Of a stretch of DNA of 64,000 nt, positions 40,899 through 50,435 are shown in pieces (position 1 is the first letter of the stretch; each line of letters opens with the position of its first letter). Under the pieces are notes generated by a model that saw nothing but the letters and a program-made list of their open reading frames with translations, ran no database searches and was not told where the DNA came from. Where the stretch lies: positions 558,001 to 622,000 of the forward strand of contig CAWFFM010000002.1 in NCBI GenBank assembly GCA_963815125.1. Reading direction: 5' to 3'. This DNA comes from Actinocatenispora sp963815125 (GTDB lineage Bacteria; Actinomycetota; Actinomycetes; Mycobacteriales; Micromonosporaceae). Both the position numbers and the translations under genes were made by a program.

Positions 40899-41642
40899 AT
40901 GTCCGAAACCGAGCCGATCGCCGAAAGACAGCGCCTGCAGAAGGTGCTCGCCGCCGCCGGGGTCGGCTCTCGGCGGGCCTGTGAGGAGCTGATCGCGGCA
41001 GGCCGCGTCACGGTGGACGGCCAGGTCGCGCAGTTGGGGGACCGGGCCGACGCGCGGAGCTCAGTGGTACACCTCGACGGGCTGCGCCTGGTCACCGACG
41101 ACCGGACCGTACTGCTGGCGTTGCACAAACCGCGCGGGGTGCTGTCCGCGATGTCCGACGACCGTGGACGACCGACGCTGCAGCAGTACGTACCCGATGG
41201 CGTGGCCCGGCTGTTCCACGTGGGCCGGCTGGACGCGGATTCCGAGGGCCTGCTGTTGCTGACCAACGAGGGTGACCTGGCGCACCGGCTGATGCATCCG
41301 TCGTACGAGGTGGCCAAGACCTACCTGGCGGAGGTGACCGGGCCGGTGTCCGCGGCCGTCGGACGTCGACTGCGGGCCGGTGTCGATCTGGAGGACGGGC
41401 CGGCCGCGGTCGACCGGTTCAAACTGGTGGATTCCGTTGCGGGTCGGGCACTGGTCGAGATCGTCCTGCACGAGGGCCGTAAGCACATCGTGCGGCGGCT
41501 GCTGGCCGAGGTCGGCCATCCGGTGCAGCGGCTGATCCGTACCAGGATCGGACCGGTGCCGCTGGGCGACATGCGCCCTGGCCGCACCCGGCCGTTGTCC
41601 GCGGCCGAGACCGGTGCGCTGTACCGTGCGGTCCAGCTCTGA
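40899..41642 (+). CDS. 23S rRNA pseudouridine synthase, RluB/RsuA family
   Basis: A 247-residue protein with an N-terminal S4 domain (RLQKVLAAAGVGSRRACEELIAAG, 12-35) and a pseudouridine synthase domain. The catalytic aspartate is D112 in HVGRLDADSEGLLLLTNEG. LALHKPRGVLSAM and HEGRKHIVRRLLAEVGHPVQRLIR are the other conserved blocks. Mycobacterial and streptomycete equivalents occupy this same place after scpB. The exact uridine modified cannot be told from sequence. ATG 40899, 9 nt after the scpB stop. Confidence 0.92.
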   Translation: MSETEPIAERQRLQKVLAAAGVGSRRACEELIAAGRVTVDGQVAQLGDRADARSSVVHLDGLRLVTDDRTVLLALHKPRGVLSAMSDDRGRPTLQQYVPDGVARLFHVGRLDADSEGLLLLTNEGDLAHRLMHPSYEVAKTYLAEVTGPVSAAVGRRLRAGVDLEDGPAAVDRFKLVDSVAGRALVEIVLHEGRKHIVRRLLAEVGHPVQRLIRTRIGPVPLGDMRPGRTRPLSAAETGALYRAVQL

Positions 41643-41893
41643 GCGCTGACCGGCACCGCCTGTTCGACCGCCCCTCAGAACACCGGCATGTCCGGGAATG
41701 ATCGGTAACCGGGCAGGTCAGAACCCTTCTTCGGGTGTCCTGCGTCACGGGCCGACGCAGAGGGGCTGCCGCGCTGCGGAGGACGCTGGATGGCTCCGTA
41801 GACTCGTCCCAGGCGGCGGGCAGCGTCACCGGCAGGTTCGGGTCCTGCCCGGCCGGATCGGACCGCGATCAGCAGGGCACAGGGAGGACAGCG

Positions 41894-42625
41894 GTGCAGA
41901 CCGACAGCTCACAGGCACCGGAGACGGCACAGCACGTTGCGGGGTTCCACGGTGTGGTAGCCGTCGATGGTCCTTCCGGCTCGGGGAAGTCCACCGTCTC
42001 CCGGCGGCTCGCAGCTGCCCTGGGTGCCGGTTATCTGGACACTGGCGCGATGTACCGGGCGGCCACCTGGGCGGTGCTGCGGGCGGGTGTGGCGACCACC
42101 GACGCCGCCGCGGTCCGCGACGCGGTCGTCGCCGCCCGCCTGGTCATCACCACCGACCCGGGCGCGGTGACCGTACAGGTCGACGGGGTGGGTGTGGATG
42201 CCGACATCCGTGGCCCGCAGGTCACCGCCGCGGTCTCGGCGGTCGCGGCGGTGCCGGAGGTGCGGCGGTCGCTGATCGCCGAGCAGCGACGCATCATCGA
42301 CGCTGCCCGTGGCCGTACCGGCATCGTGGTCGAGGGCCGTGACATCGGCGCCGTGGTGGCCCCGGACGCCGACCTGAAGGTCTTCCTGACCGCCGATCCC
42401 GGCGAGCGGGCCCGTCGCCGCAGCGCGGAGAACACCGCAGACCTGGCCGCAACCCGGGCCGACCTGCACCGACGCGATCAGGCCGATTCCAAGGTCACCA
42501 AGCCGCTGCACGCCGCCGACGGTGCGGTCACCCTGGACACCACAGGGCACTCCATCGACCAGGTCGTCGACCAGCTCGTCGCGCTGCTCGTGGAGCGTCA
42601 CCCGGCACTGGGCGGGACGTCATGA
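41894..42625 (+). CDS. cmk: Cytidylate kinase
   Basis: A 243-residue CMP/dCMP kinase. The P-loop is GPSGSGKS (26-33), YLDTGAMYRAATWAVL (about 45-60) holds the CMP-binding region, and GRDIGAVVAPDADLKVFLTAD is the family signature after VVEG. GTG 41894 has AGGGAGGA 5 nt upstream; in-frame sequence back to 41735 is not family-like. It recycles cytidine nucleotides and so links functionally to pyrG in this block. The stop overlaps der as ATGA. Confidence 0.94.
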   Translation: MQTDSSQAPETAQHVAGFHGVVAVDGPSGSGKSTVSRRLAAALGAGYLDTGAMYRAATWAVLRAGVATTDAAAVRDAVVAARLVITTDPGAVTVQVDGVGVDADIRGPQVTAAVSAVAAVPEVRRSLIAEQRRIIDAARGRTGIVVEGRDIGAVVAPDADLKVFLTADPGERARRRSAENTADLAATRADLHRRDQADSKVTKPLHAADGAVTLDTTGHSIDQVVDQLVALLVERHPALGGTS

Positions 42626-44088
42626 GCACCGACGACGACCGGTACGACACCGCGATGTCGGTCGAGCAGCTCGCCGACTTCGAACCGTCCGATGTGGACT
42701 GGTTGGACGACGCTGGATTCGGCGCCGCCGAAGGGCCGGTGTCCGATACCCCGACCGGCCCGGTGCCGGTGGTGGCGGTGGTGGGCCGTCCCAACGTGGG
42801 CAAGTCGACCCTGGTCAACCGGATCATCGGCCGTCGCCAGGCGGTGGTCCAGGACACCCCGGGCGTGACCCGGGACCGGATCCCGTACGACGCGGTGTGG
42901 AACGGCCGGATGTTCACGGTGGTGGACACCGGCGGTTGGGAACCGGATGCGAAGGGCCGGGCCGCGGCGATCGCCGCTCAGGCCGAGTCGGCGATGCAGG
43001 CGGCCGACGTGGTCCTGCTGGTGGTCGACGGTCTTGTCGGCAGTACCGACACCGATGAGGCCGCCGCCCGGGTACTGCACCGCGGCGGCAAGCCGGTGAT
43101 CCTGGTGGCGAACAAGATCGACAACACCCGGCAGGAATCCGACGCGACGAGTCTGTGGTCGTTGGGCCTGGGCGAGCCGTACCCGGTGTCGGCATTGCAC
43201 GGTCGCGGTTCCGGCGATCTGCTCGACGTCATCCTGGCCGCGCTGCCGGAGCAGACCGGTGTGTCCGCCCCGACACCGGGCGGCCCGCGCCGGGTGGCGT
43301 TGGTGGGCCGGCCCAACGTCGGCAAGTCCAGCCTGCTCAACAAGCTGTCGAAGGAGGACCGCGCCGTCGTCGACGACGTGGCGGGGACCACGGTCGACCC
43401 GGTCGACTCGCTGGCCGAGATTGGTGGCGAGGTCTGGCGGTTGGTGGACACCGCCGGGTTGCGCAAACGGGTCGGCACGGCCAGCGGCACCGAGTACTAC
43501 GCCAGTCTGCGTACCAACGCTGCGATCGACGCCGCCGAGGTCGCGGTGGTACTGCTGGATGCCAGCGAACCGATCAGCGAGCAGGATCAGCGGATCCTCA
43601 CGAAGGTCGTGGAGGCCGGTCGCGCGCTCATCGTGGCGTTCAACAAATGGGACCTGGTCGACGAGGACCGCCGCCACTACCTGAAGCGGGAACTGGAGCG
43701 CGACCTGCGCCGCATCACTTGGGCGCCCAGGGTGAACATCTCGGCGAAGACCGGGCGCGCGGTGGACAAACTGGCGCCCGCGTTGCGTACGGCGCTGCAG
43801 GGCTGGCAGACCCGGGTACCCACCGGCCGGCTCAACCAGTGGATCACCGCCCTGGTACAGGCACATCCGCACCCGGTACGGGGTGGCAGACAGCCGCGCA
43901 TCCTGTTCGCTACGCAGGCCGGTATCTGCCCGCCGCGTTTCGTGCTGTTCACCACCGCGGCGTTGGACCCGGGCTACGTCCGGTACGTGGAGCGCCGACT
44001 GCGCGAGGACTTCGGGTTCGTGGGCAGCCCGGTGCAGTTGTCGGTGCGTCCGCGTAAGCGCCGGGAGGACGGAAAGGGACGGCACTGA
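42622..44088 (+). CDS. der: GTPase Der (EngA), ribosome assembly
   Basis: A 488-residue double-GTPase that assists 50S subunit maturation. The first G1 motif is GRPNVGKST (55-63), with NKID at 164; the second is GRPNVGKSS (229-237), with DTAG (276-279) and NKWD. The KH-like RNA-binding C-terminus ends with RYVERRLREDFGFVGSPV. About 50 acidic N-terminal residues extend the usual start. ATG 42622 overlaps cmk. Confidence 0.96.
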   Translation: MSTDDDRYDTAMSVEQLADFEPSDVDWLDDAGFGAAEGPVSDTPTGPVPVVAVVGRPNVGKSTLVNRIIGRRQAVVQDTPGVTRDRIPYDAVWNGRMFTVVDTGGWEPDAKGRAAAIAAQAESAMQAADVVLLVVDGLVGSTDTDEAAARVLHRGGKPVILVANKIDNTRQESDATSLWSLGLGEPYPVSALHGRGSGDLLDVILAALPEQTGVSAPTPGGPRRVALVGRPNVGKSSLLNKLSKEDRAVVDDVAGTTVDPVDSLAEIGGEVWRLVDTAGLRKRVGTASGTEYYASLRTNAAIDAAEVAVVLLDASEPISEQDQRILTKVVEAGRALIVAFNKWDLVDEDRRHYLKRELERDLRRITWAPRVNISAKTGRAVDKLAPALRTALQGWQTRVPTGRLNQWITALVQAHPHPVRGGRQPRILFATQAGICPPRFVLFTTAALDPGYVRYVERRLREDFGFVGSPVQLSVRPRKRREDGKGRH

Positions 44089-44123
44089 GCCGCTTTCCGT
44101 AGGTCGGTGCGTACGTCGTCGGG

Positions 44124-45056
44124 TCAGCCAGGCTGGACTGCTCGGGTGCCCGGCGGCAACGATCCTTCGGTGTCGGCCCGGTCCAGGTATTCGAGCAGGA
44201 CACTACGCAGTGCACGGGCGGCGCGTGGCGGTTGGACGTCCCTGCGGTGCGCCAAGCCGATGGTGCGGGACAGACCGGGAGAGACGAACCGGGTGATCCG
44301 CAGCCGGTCATCGACCACCATGCTCGGTACCACCGCGATGCCCAGCCCCGCTGCGGCGAAGCGGAGTACCGCGTCCATCTCGCCGCCCTCGACGGCGAAG
44401 GTCGGTTCGAACCCGGCCTGTTGACAGGCGCTGACGGTGAGGTCCCGTAGGTCGTAGCCGCGTCGGAACATCACCAGAGGCTTGTCACGCAGGTCGGTGA
44501 TGCGCAGCCGTCCGCGTCCGGCGGGTGGTGGCGCATCGGGTGCCGAGACCACGACGAGATCCTCACGCAGCAGTGCGGTGGTGGTCAGTGCGGGATCGCT
44601 GCCCTGTAACGGAAGGATGATCAGCGCCAGGTCCAGCTCGCCCTGGGCGAGATTGCGAACCAGGTCCCGCGATCCGCTCTCCTCGACCAGCAACTGGATG
44701 CCCGGATACCGGCGCCGGTACTCGCGTAGTACGCCGGGGAGCAGTCCGGTGCTGACGCTGGGAGTGGCGCCGAGCCGGACCCGGCCGCGCCGCAGCGTGG
44801 TGAGTTCCTGGACCTCCAGGCGTGCCGTGTCGACGTCGGCGAGGATCCGCCGGGCCAGGGGCAGCAGTGACTCGCCGGCCGGGGTCAGCGCGATGTTGCC
44901 CCGGGCGCGGCTGAACAGGGTCGTGCCGAGTTCGCGTTCCAGTGCCCGGATCTGTTGGGACAGCGAGGGCTGCGCGACATGTACCGCCTCGGCGGCGCGG
45001 GTGAAGTGCCGGTGCTCGGCGACCGCGACGAAGTAGGCGAGTTGCTGGAGCTGCAT
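44124..45056 (-). CDS. LysR-type transcriptional regulator
   Basis: A 310-residue LTTR. The winged-helix domain is residues 1-60 (QLQQLAYFVAVAEHRHFTRAAEAVHVAQPSLSQ), and the co-inducer domain follows (about 90-295) with normal length. It is divergent from the sdhCAB operon, a common arrangement in actinobacteria, and likely controls it and its own gene. Its ATG is preceded at 6 nt by TATGAT (complement of 45063-45068), so the transcript may be leaderless. The signal molecule is not known. Confidence 0.9.
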   Translation of the reverse strand: MQLQQLAYFVAVAEHRHFTRAAEAVHVAQPSLSQQIRALERELGTTLFSRARGNIALTPAGESLLPLARRILADVDTARLEVQELTTLRRGRVRLGATPSVSTGLLPGVLREYRRRYPGIQLLVEESGSRDLVRNLAQGELDLALIILPLQGSDPALTTTALLREDLVVVSAPDAPPPAGRGRLRITDLRDKPLVMFRRGYDLRDLTVSACQQAGFEPTFAVEGGEMDAVLRFAAAGLGIAVVPSMVVDDRLRITRFVSPGLSRTIGLAHRRDVQPPRAARALRSVLLEYLDRADTEGSLPPGTRAVQPG

Positions 45057-45149
45057 CGTCGCATCATAGGCTCTGGCTATTGGATCGAGCGGTTCAATGT
45101 CTTGGACCTGTCGACCTGTCAGGTCCTAGCGTTGGTGGACGTGGCAGTG
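45057..45149. promoter_or_regulatory. lysR-sdhC divergent promoter region with repeats
   Basis: About 93 nt. On the minus strand, TATGAT (45063-45068) lies 6 nt before the lysR ATG, as for a leaderless promoter. An inverted repeat ATTGGA...TTCAAT (45079-45084 and 45093-45098) has the look of an LTTR site. A second palindrome GGACCTG (45104-45110) pairs with CAGGTCC (45120-45126), and GACCTGTC is present twice in tandem (45105-45120). A weak plus-strand promoter TTGGAC (45102) and TAGCGT (45127) is possible. Confidence 0.55.
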
Positions 45150-45845
45150 GTGACTACGGCGGCCAGACCGTCGATCCTCCGTACGTTGTGGCGCTCGACC
45201 ATCGGCAAGAAGGCGGTCATGGCCGTCACCGGTGTCGTCATGCTGCTGTTCCTGCTCGTACATATGGCCGGAAACCTGAAGATCTTCTTCGGCCCGGCCG
45301 AATTCAACGGCTACGCCGGCTGGCTGCGCACCATCGGTGAGCCGGTCCTGCACGCAAGCTGGTTCCTGTGGCTGCAGCGCGGTGTCCTGCTGGTCTGTCT
45401 GGGCGCGCACGTCGTCAGTGCCGCTCAACTGTCTCGACTCGACCGTAGGGCCCGGCCACAGCGCTACCGGCACCGGCCGCGGCGCCGGGCGAGCTTCGCC
45501 ACCAGCACCATGCGATACGGCGGGCTCATCCTGCTGCTGTTCGTCGTCTGGCACATCCTGGATCTCACCGTCGGTGCGGTGAACCCGCGTGGCCAGGCTG
45601 GGCACCCGTACCAGAACGTGGTCGCCGACTTCCACGTCTGGTGGATCAGCCTGATCTACATCATCGCGATGCTGATGCTCTGCCTGCACATTCAGCACGG
45701 CTTCTGGTCCGCCGCACAGACGCTGGGTGCCAACAACGCTGCCCGCAACGGCGTCTTCACAACCCTCGCCACCGTCCTGGCCCTGGCCATCACGGTCGGC
45801 TTCCTTTCCGTACCGGTCGCGGTGATGACCGGGTTGGTGAGCTGA
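45150..45845 (+). CDS. sdhC: Succinate dehydrogenase cytochrome b subunit
   Basis: A membrane subunit of about 231 residues with five hydrophobic segments (first: MAVTGVVMLLFLLVHMAGNL). Conserved histidines in LVHMAGN, WHILD and CLHIQHG are candidate haem ligands. The single-subunit anchor with five helices defines type B SQR/QFR. The start is uncertain among clustered GTGs at 45135, 45141, 45147 and 45150. It passes electrons from SdhB to a quinone at the membrane. The sdhA ATG follows 2 nt after the stop. Confidence 0.9.
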   Translation: MTTAARPSILRTLWRSTIGKKAVMAVTGVVMLLFLLVHMAGNLKIFFGPAEFNGYAGWLRTIGEPVLHASWFLWLQRGVLLVCLGAHVVSAAQLSRLDRRARPQRYRHRPRRRASFATSTMRYGGLILLLFVVWHILDLTVGAVNPRGQAGHPYQNVVADFHVWWISLIYIIAMLMLCLHIQHGFWSAAQTLGANNAARNGVFTTLATVLALAITVGFLSVPVAVMTGLVS

Positions 45846-45847
45846 AC

Positions 45848-47778
<1,931 letters not shown>

Positions 47779-47782
<4 letters not shown>

Positions 47783-48552
47783 ACCTGACCCTGCGGATCT
47801 GGCGACAGCGAAGCGCACAGGAGCCCGGCGCGATGGTCACCTACCAGGTGAGCGACGTCAGCCCGGACATGTCCTTTCTGGAGATGCTGGACATCCTGAA
47901 CGAGGACCTGGTCCTGCGCGGCGAGCAGCCGGTGGCATTCGACCATGACTGTCGGGAAGGTATCTGCGGTGCCTGCGGAATGGTGATCAACGGCGCCGCA
48001 CACGGTCCGGTCCGGACCACCACCTGCCAACTGCACATGCGTTCGTTCGTCGACGGCGACGTGATCGACGTCGAGCCGTGGCGCGCCGCCGCGTTCCCGG
48101 TCGTACGTGACCTGGTGGTGGACCGATCGGCCCTCGACCGGGTCATCCGGGCTGGCGGCTACATCTCCGCGCCCACCGGCTCCGCACCTGACGCGCACGC
48201 CGTACCGGTGCCCAAGCGTGACGCCGACCTGGCCTTCGAGAACGCCACCTGCATCGGCTGCGGCGCGTGTGTGGCGGCCTGCCCGAACGGCGCGGCGATG
48301 CTGTTCACCGCCGCGAAGGTCACTCACCTCAACGCGCTGCCGCAGGGCCAACCGGAACGGTCCTCCCGGGTGCTGAACATGGTGACGAGCATGGACGAAG
48401 CCGGCTTCGGTGGTTGCAGCAACACCGGCGAGTGCGCTGCGGCCTGCCCGAAGGGCATTCCGCTGACCAGCATCGCCACCCTGAACCGTGAGTTCCTGCG
48501 GGCGGCCCGTAGCGCACCGCGCCCAACCGGCCCGGCGGGAGGGGAGAGCTGA
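47779..48552 (+). CDS. sdhB: Succinate dehydrogenase iron-sulfur subunit
   Basis: A 257-residue iron-sulfur protein. The [2Fe-2S] ligands are in DCREGICGACGM, and the last in TTCQLHMR. CIGCGACVAACP and GGCSNTGECAAACPKGI give the [4Fe-4S] and [3Fe-4S] ligands. GTG 47779 overlaps the sdhA stop. It carries electrons from the flavin to SdhC. Confidence 0.96.
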
Positions 48553-48613
48553 ACCGGCCCAGCGGGCAGGATGCCAACTGAGCCGGTTCGTGGGCTGAAT
48601 GCGTCAGCCGGTG

Positions 48614-49219
48614 CTACTGGTGCTCGGGCGGTTGCTGCTGGCGCGGCATCCCTGACTCGGATGTCCGGGCCGTGCCGCCTGCCGTGGAGTGGGCCTCGAC
48701 GCCCGGCTGGTCCGCCGCGGCGGTCTGCTCCCTGGTCCGGGAACCTTGCGTCGCGGGCCAACGGGACCTGTCGTCGGTCTCGTAGCGGTTGGACATCTGG
48801 TAGTCCATCGCGTCACGTTCCATCTGCTGTCGCGAGCCCATGCTGGCCAACGACCAGATCACGAAGACGTCCACCGCGATGATCAGCAGGGACCACAACG
48901 GGTAGTAGGGCACGAAGAAGAAGTTTCCGATGGCGGACAACGCCACCACGGCGACTCCGATGATCCTGGAGATCAGAGAACCGGTCGCCAACAGCGACAG
49001 ACCGGTCAGGAAGACCACCGCGCCGATGACGAGATGGATCCATCCCCAGGTTGTGGTGCTGAGATTGAACGCGTAGTTCGGGGCGACGACGTAGAAGCTG
49101 CTTCTGGCGATCGCCGCGATCCCCTCGAAGACCTGGAAGACCCCTACGATGAGCATCACGGTGGCGGCGAATACGGCGCCTCCGCGAGCCCAGGCACGGG
49201 TGGTGCGCTGCTCGCTCAT
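48614..49219 (-). CDS. DUF7144-type four-helix membrane protein
   Basis: A 201-residue protein with four hydrophobic segments in the first 125 residues (first: GGAVFAATVMLIVGVFQVFEG; last: LLIIAVDVFVIWSL). WGWIHLVIGAVVFLTGL is a strong family-like stretch. The C-terminal 70 residues are polar, Gln/Arg-rich and probably disordered. ATG 49219 is preceded by GGGAGG. It is convergent with sdhB. Families of this type are common in actinobacteria without known function. Confidence 0.8.
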   Translation of the reverse strand: MSEQRTTRAWARGGAVFAATVMLIVGVFQVFEGIAAIARSSFYVVAPNYAFNLSTTTWGWIHLVIGAVVFLTGLSLLATGSLISRIIGVAVVALSAIGNFFFVPYYPLWSLLIIAVDVFVIWSLASMGSRQQMERDAMDYQMSNRYETDDRSRWPATQGSRTREQTAAADQPGVEAHSTAGGTARTSESGMPRQQQPPEHQ

Positions 49220-49439
49220 GACTGTTTTCCTCCCGCGAATGAATCCATGTCGTGTCCGGATACGAATCGCTTCGCACCCGACTGACGTGATCTACGCTGC
49301 CCACCGGCCGTTCCGCTGGCCTCACCCGTCGCGGGTGATCTGCCACTGCCGCCCTGAGCTGCCAGGAAGGTGGTACCTGCCGGGTCGCATCCGTCGGCAC
49401 GCTCGGGGCGCGGTCGGCTGCCCGTGGCGCGCAGCGCAG

Positions 49440-49450
49440 TAGACGGTCTA
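49440..49450. promoter_or_regulatory. Palindrome TAGACGGTCTA upstream of the riboswitch
   Basis: A short palindrome with one central base. It could be part of a -10 region or a binding site. The rest of 49220-49507 shows no gene. Function unknown. Confidence 0.25.
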
Positions 49451-49507
49451 ATCGGTCACAACCCCGATGCGGAACACCGCGCACTGTGGAAGCGTTACCG
49501 GATAGAA

Positions 49508-49636
49508 CGTGCGCTCCGGGGCTCGGTGAAATTCCGAACCGGCGGTAACAGTCCGCGACTCGTCGACCGGTGTCGGCGATTGAGCCGGTGTAATTCCGGC
49601 ACCGACGGTGACAGTCCGGATGGGAGGATGCGCACA
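49508..49636 (+). ncRNA. FMN riboswitch (RFN element)
   Basis: The conserved FMN aptamer parts occur in order: CTCCGGGGCTCGGTGAAATTCC (start at 49515), GAACCGGCGGTAACAGTCCGCGAC, then GAGCCGGTGTAATTCCGGC and ACCGACGGTGACAGTCCGGATGGGAGGA. Stem P1 is GTGCGC (49509-49514) with GCGCAC (49630-49635). These match the RFN consensus closely. FMN binding should reduce expression of the transporter that follows. Confidence 0.95.
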
Positions 49637-49673
49637 CGGCCGTGGCGTGTGCCCCGGTCGTGCGTTCGTGTCG

Positions 49674-49737
49674 GGTCGCTGCCCATTTCCGGGCAGCGAC
49701 CGGCACGGTGTGTCTGCCCCGGACTGTGGAAGGGGCA
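49674..49737 (+). promoter_or_regulatory. Riboswitch expression platform and masked ribosome-binding site
   Basis: A strong stem GGTCGCTGCCC (49674-49684) with GGGCAGCGACC (49691-49701) is followed by TGCCCC (49715-49720), complementary to GGGGCA (49732-49737), which overlaps the ribosome-binding site GGAAGGGG (49728-49735). CCGGTCG (49654-49660) can also pair with CGACCGG (49697-49703) and break the first stem. Together they suggest FMN-controlled translation. Confidence 0.6.
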
Positions 49738-49739
49738 TG

Positions 49740-50387
49740 ATGCACGGTTTGATGGGCTACGGCGTCACGATTCTCGGCCAGCACATCGCGTACGCCGAGA
49801 TCTTCGGCCAGCTCGCCGCGCTCGCGGTGGTCTTCCTGGCCCAGCGGCGCACCCTGTGGACCTGGCCGGTCCAGGTACTCGCCACGGTGCTGCTGTTCGT
49901 CGTCTACACCTCGGCGGACCTCGGTGGCCTGGCCGCACGCCAGGTGGTCATCCTGGCCATCTCGGTGTACGGATGGTGGGCCTGGAGTCACCGGCGGGAC
50001 CCCGAGTACGGGGTGGTGGTACGCACCGCCAGCTGGCGGGAACGGGCGGTGCTCGCCGCGGTCCTGGGCGCCGGTACGGTCGTGGTCGCGCTGCTGCTCG
50101 ACGTGTTCAACGCTTCCTGGTCGCCGTGGCCGGACGCCTGGATCTTCGTCGGTACGGTAGTGGCCTTCACCGGTCAGGGACTGGGCCTGGTCGAGTTCTG
50201 GCTGGTCTGGCTCGCCGTCGATGCGGTCGGTGTGCCCCTGCAGATCGCCTCGCACCTGTACTTCAGCGCGCTGGTGTACATGATCTTCGCGGTACTGGTG
50301 CTGATTGGGGTACGGGACTGGTCGCGTACCGCCCGGCGGGAGGCGCAGGGTCCCAAGATCGACCGGCTGGCCGGCACACCGACGTGA
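49740..50387 (+). CDS. ribM: PnuC-family riboflavin transporter (RibM/PnuX-like)
   Basis: A 215-residue membrane protein with about seven hydrophobic segments (QVVILAISVYGWWAWSHRRD is typical of PnuC). PnuC proteins move nicotinamide riboside, but members behind an FMN riboswitch (PnuX/RibM of corynebacteria and streptomycetes) transport riboflavin, which is the likely role here. ATG 49740 is 4 nt after the ribosome-binding site; ATG 49737 is also in frame. An almost perfect hairpin terminator follows. Substrate is assigned from the riboswitch and not from the protein alone. Confidence 0.88.
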   Translation: MHGLMGYGVTILGQHIAYAEIFGQLAALAVVFLAQRRTLWTWPVQVLATVLLFVVYTSADLGGLAARQVVILAISVYGWWAWSHRRDPEYGVVVRTASWRERAVLAAVLGAGTVVVALLLDVFNASWSPWPDAWIFVGTVVAFTGQGLGLVEFWLVWLAVDAVGVPLQIASHLYFSALVYMIFAVLVLIGVRDWSRTARREAQGPKIDRLAGTPT

Positions 50388-50426
50388 CACCGATGGGGCG
50401 TGCCGCCGGCACGCCCCATCGGTGTC
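50386..50426. terminator. Bidirectional hairpin terminator
   Basis: A perfect 19-bp stem, GACACCGATGGGGCGTGCC (50386-50404) with its complement (50408-50426), and a 3-nt loop, begins inside the ribM stop codon. It separates ribM from the convergent phospholipase gene. Confidence 0.85.
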
Positions 50427-50435
50427 ATCCGGTCG

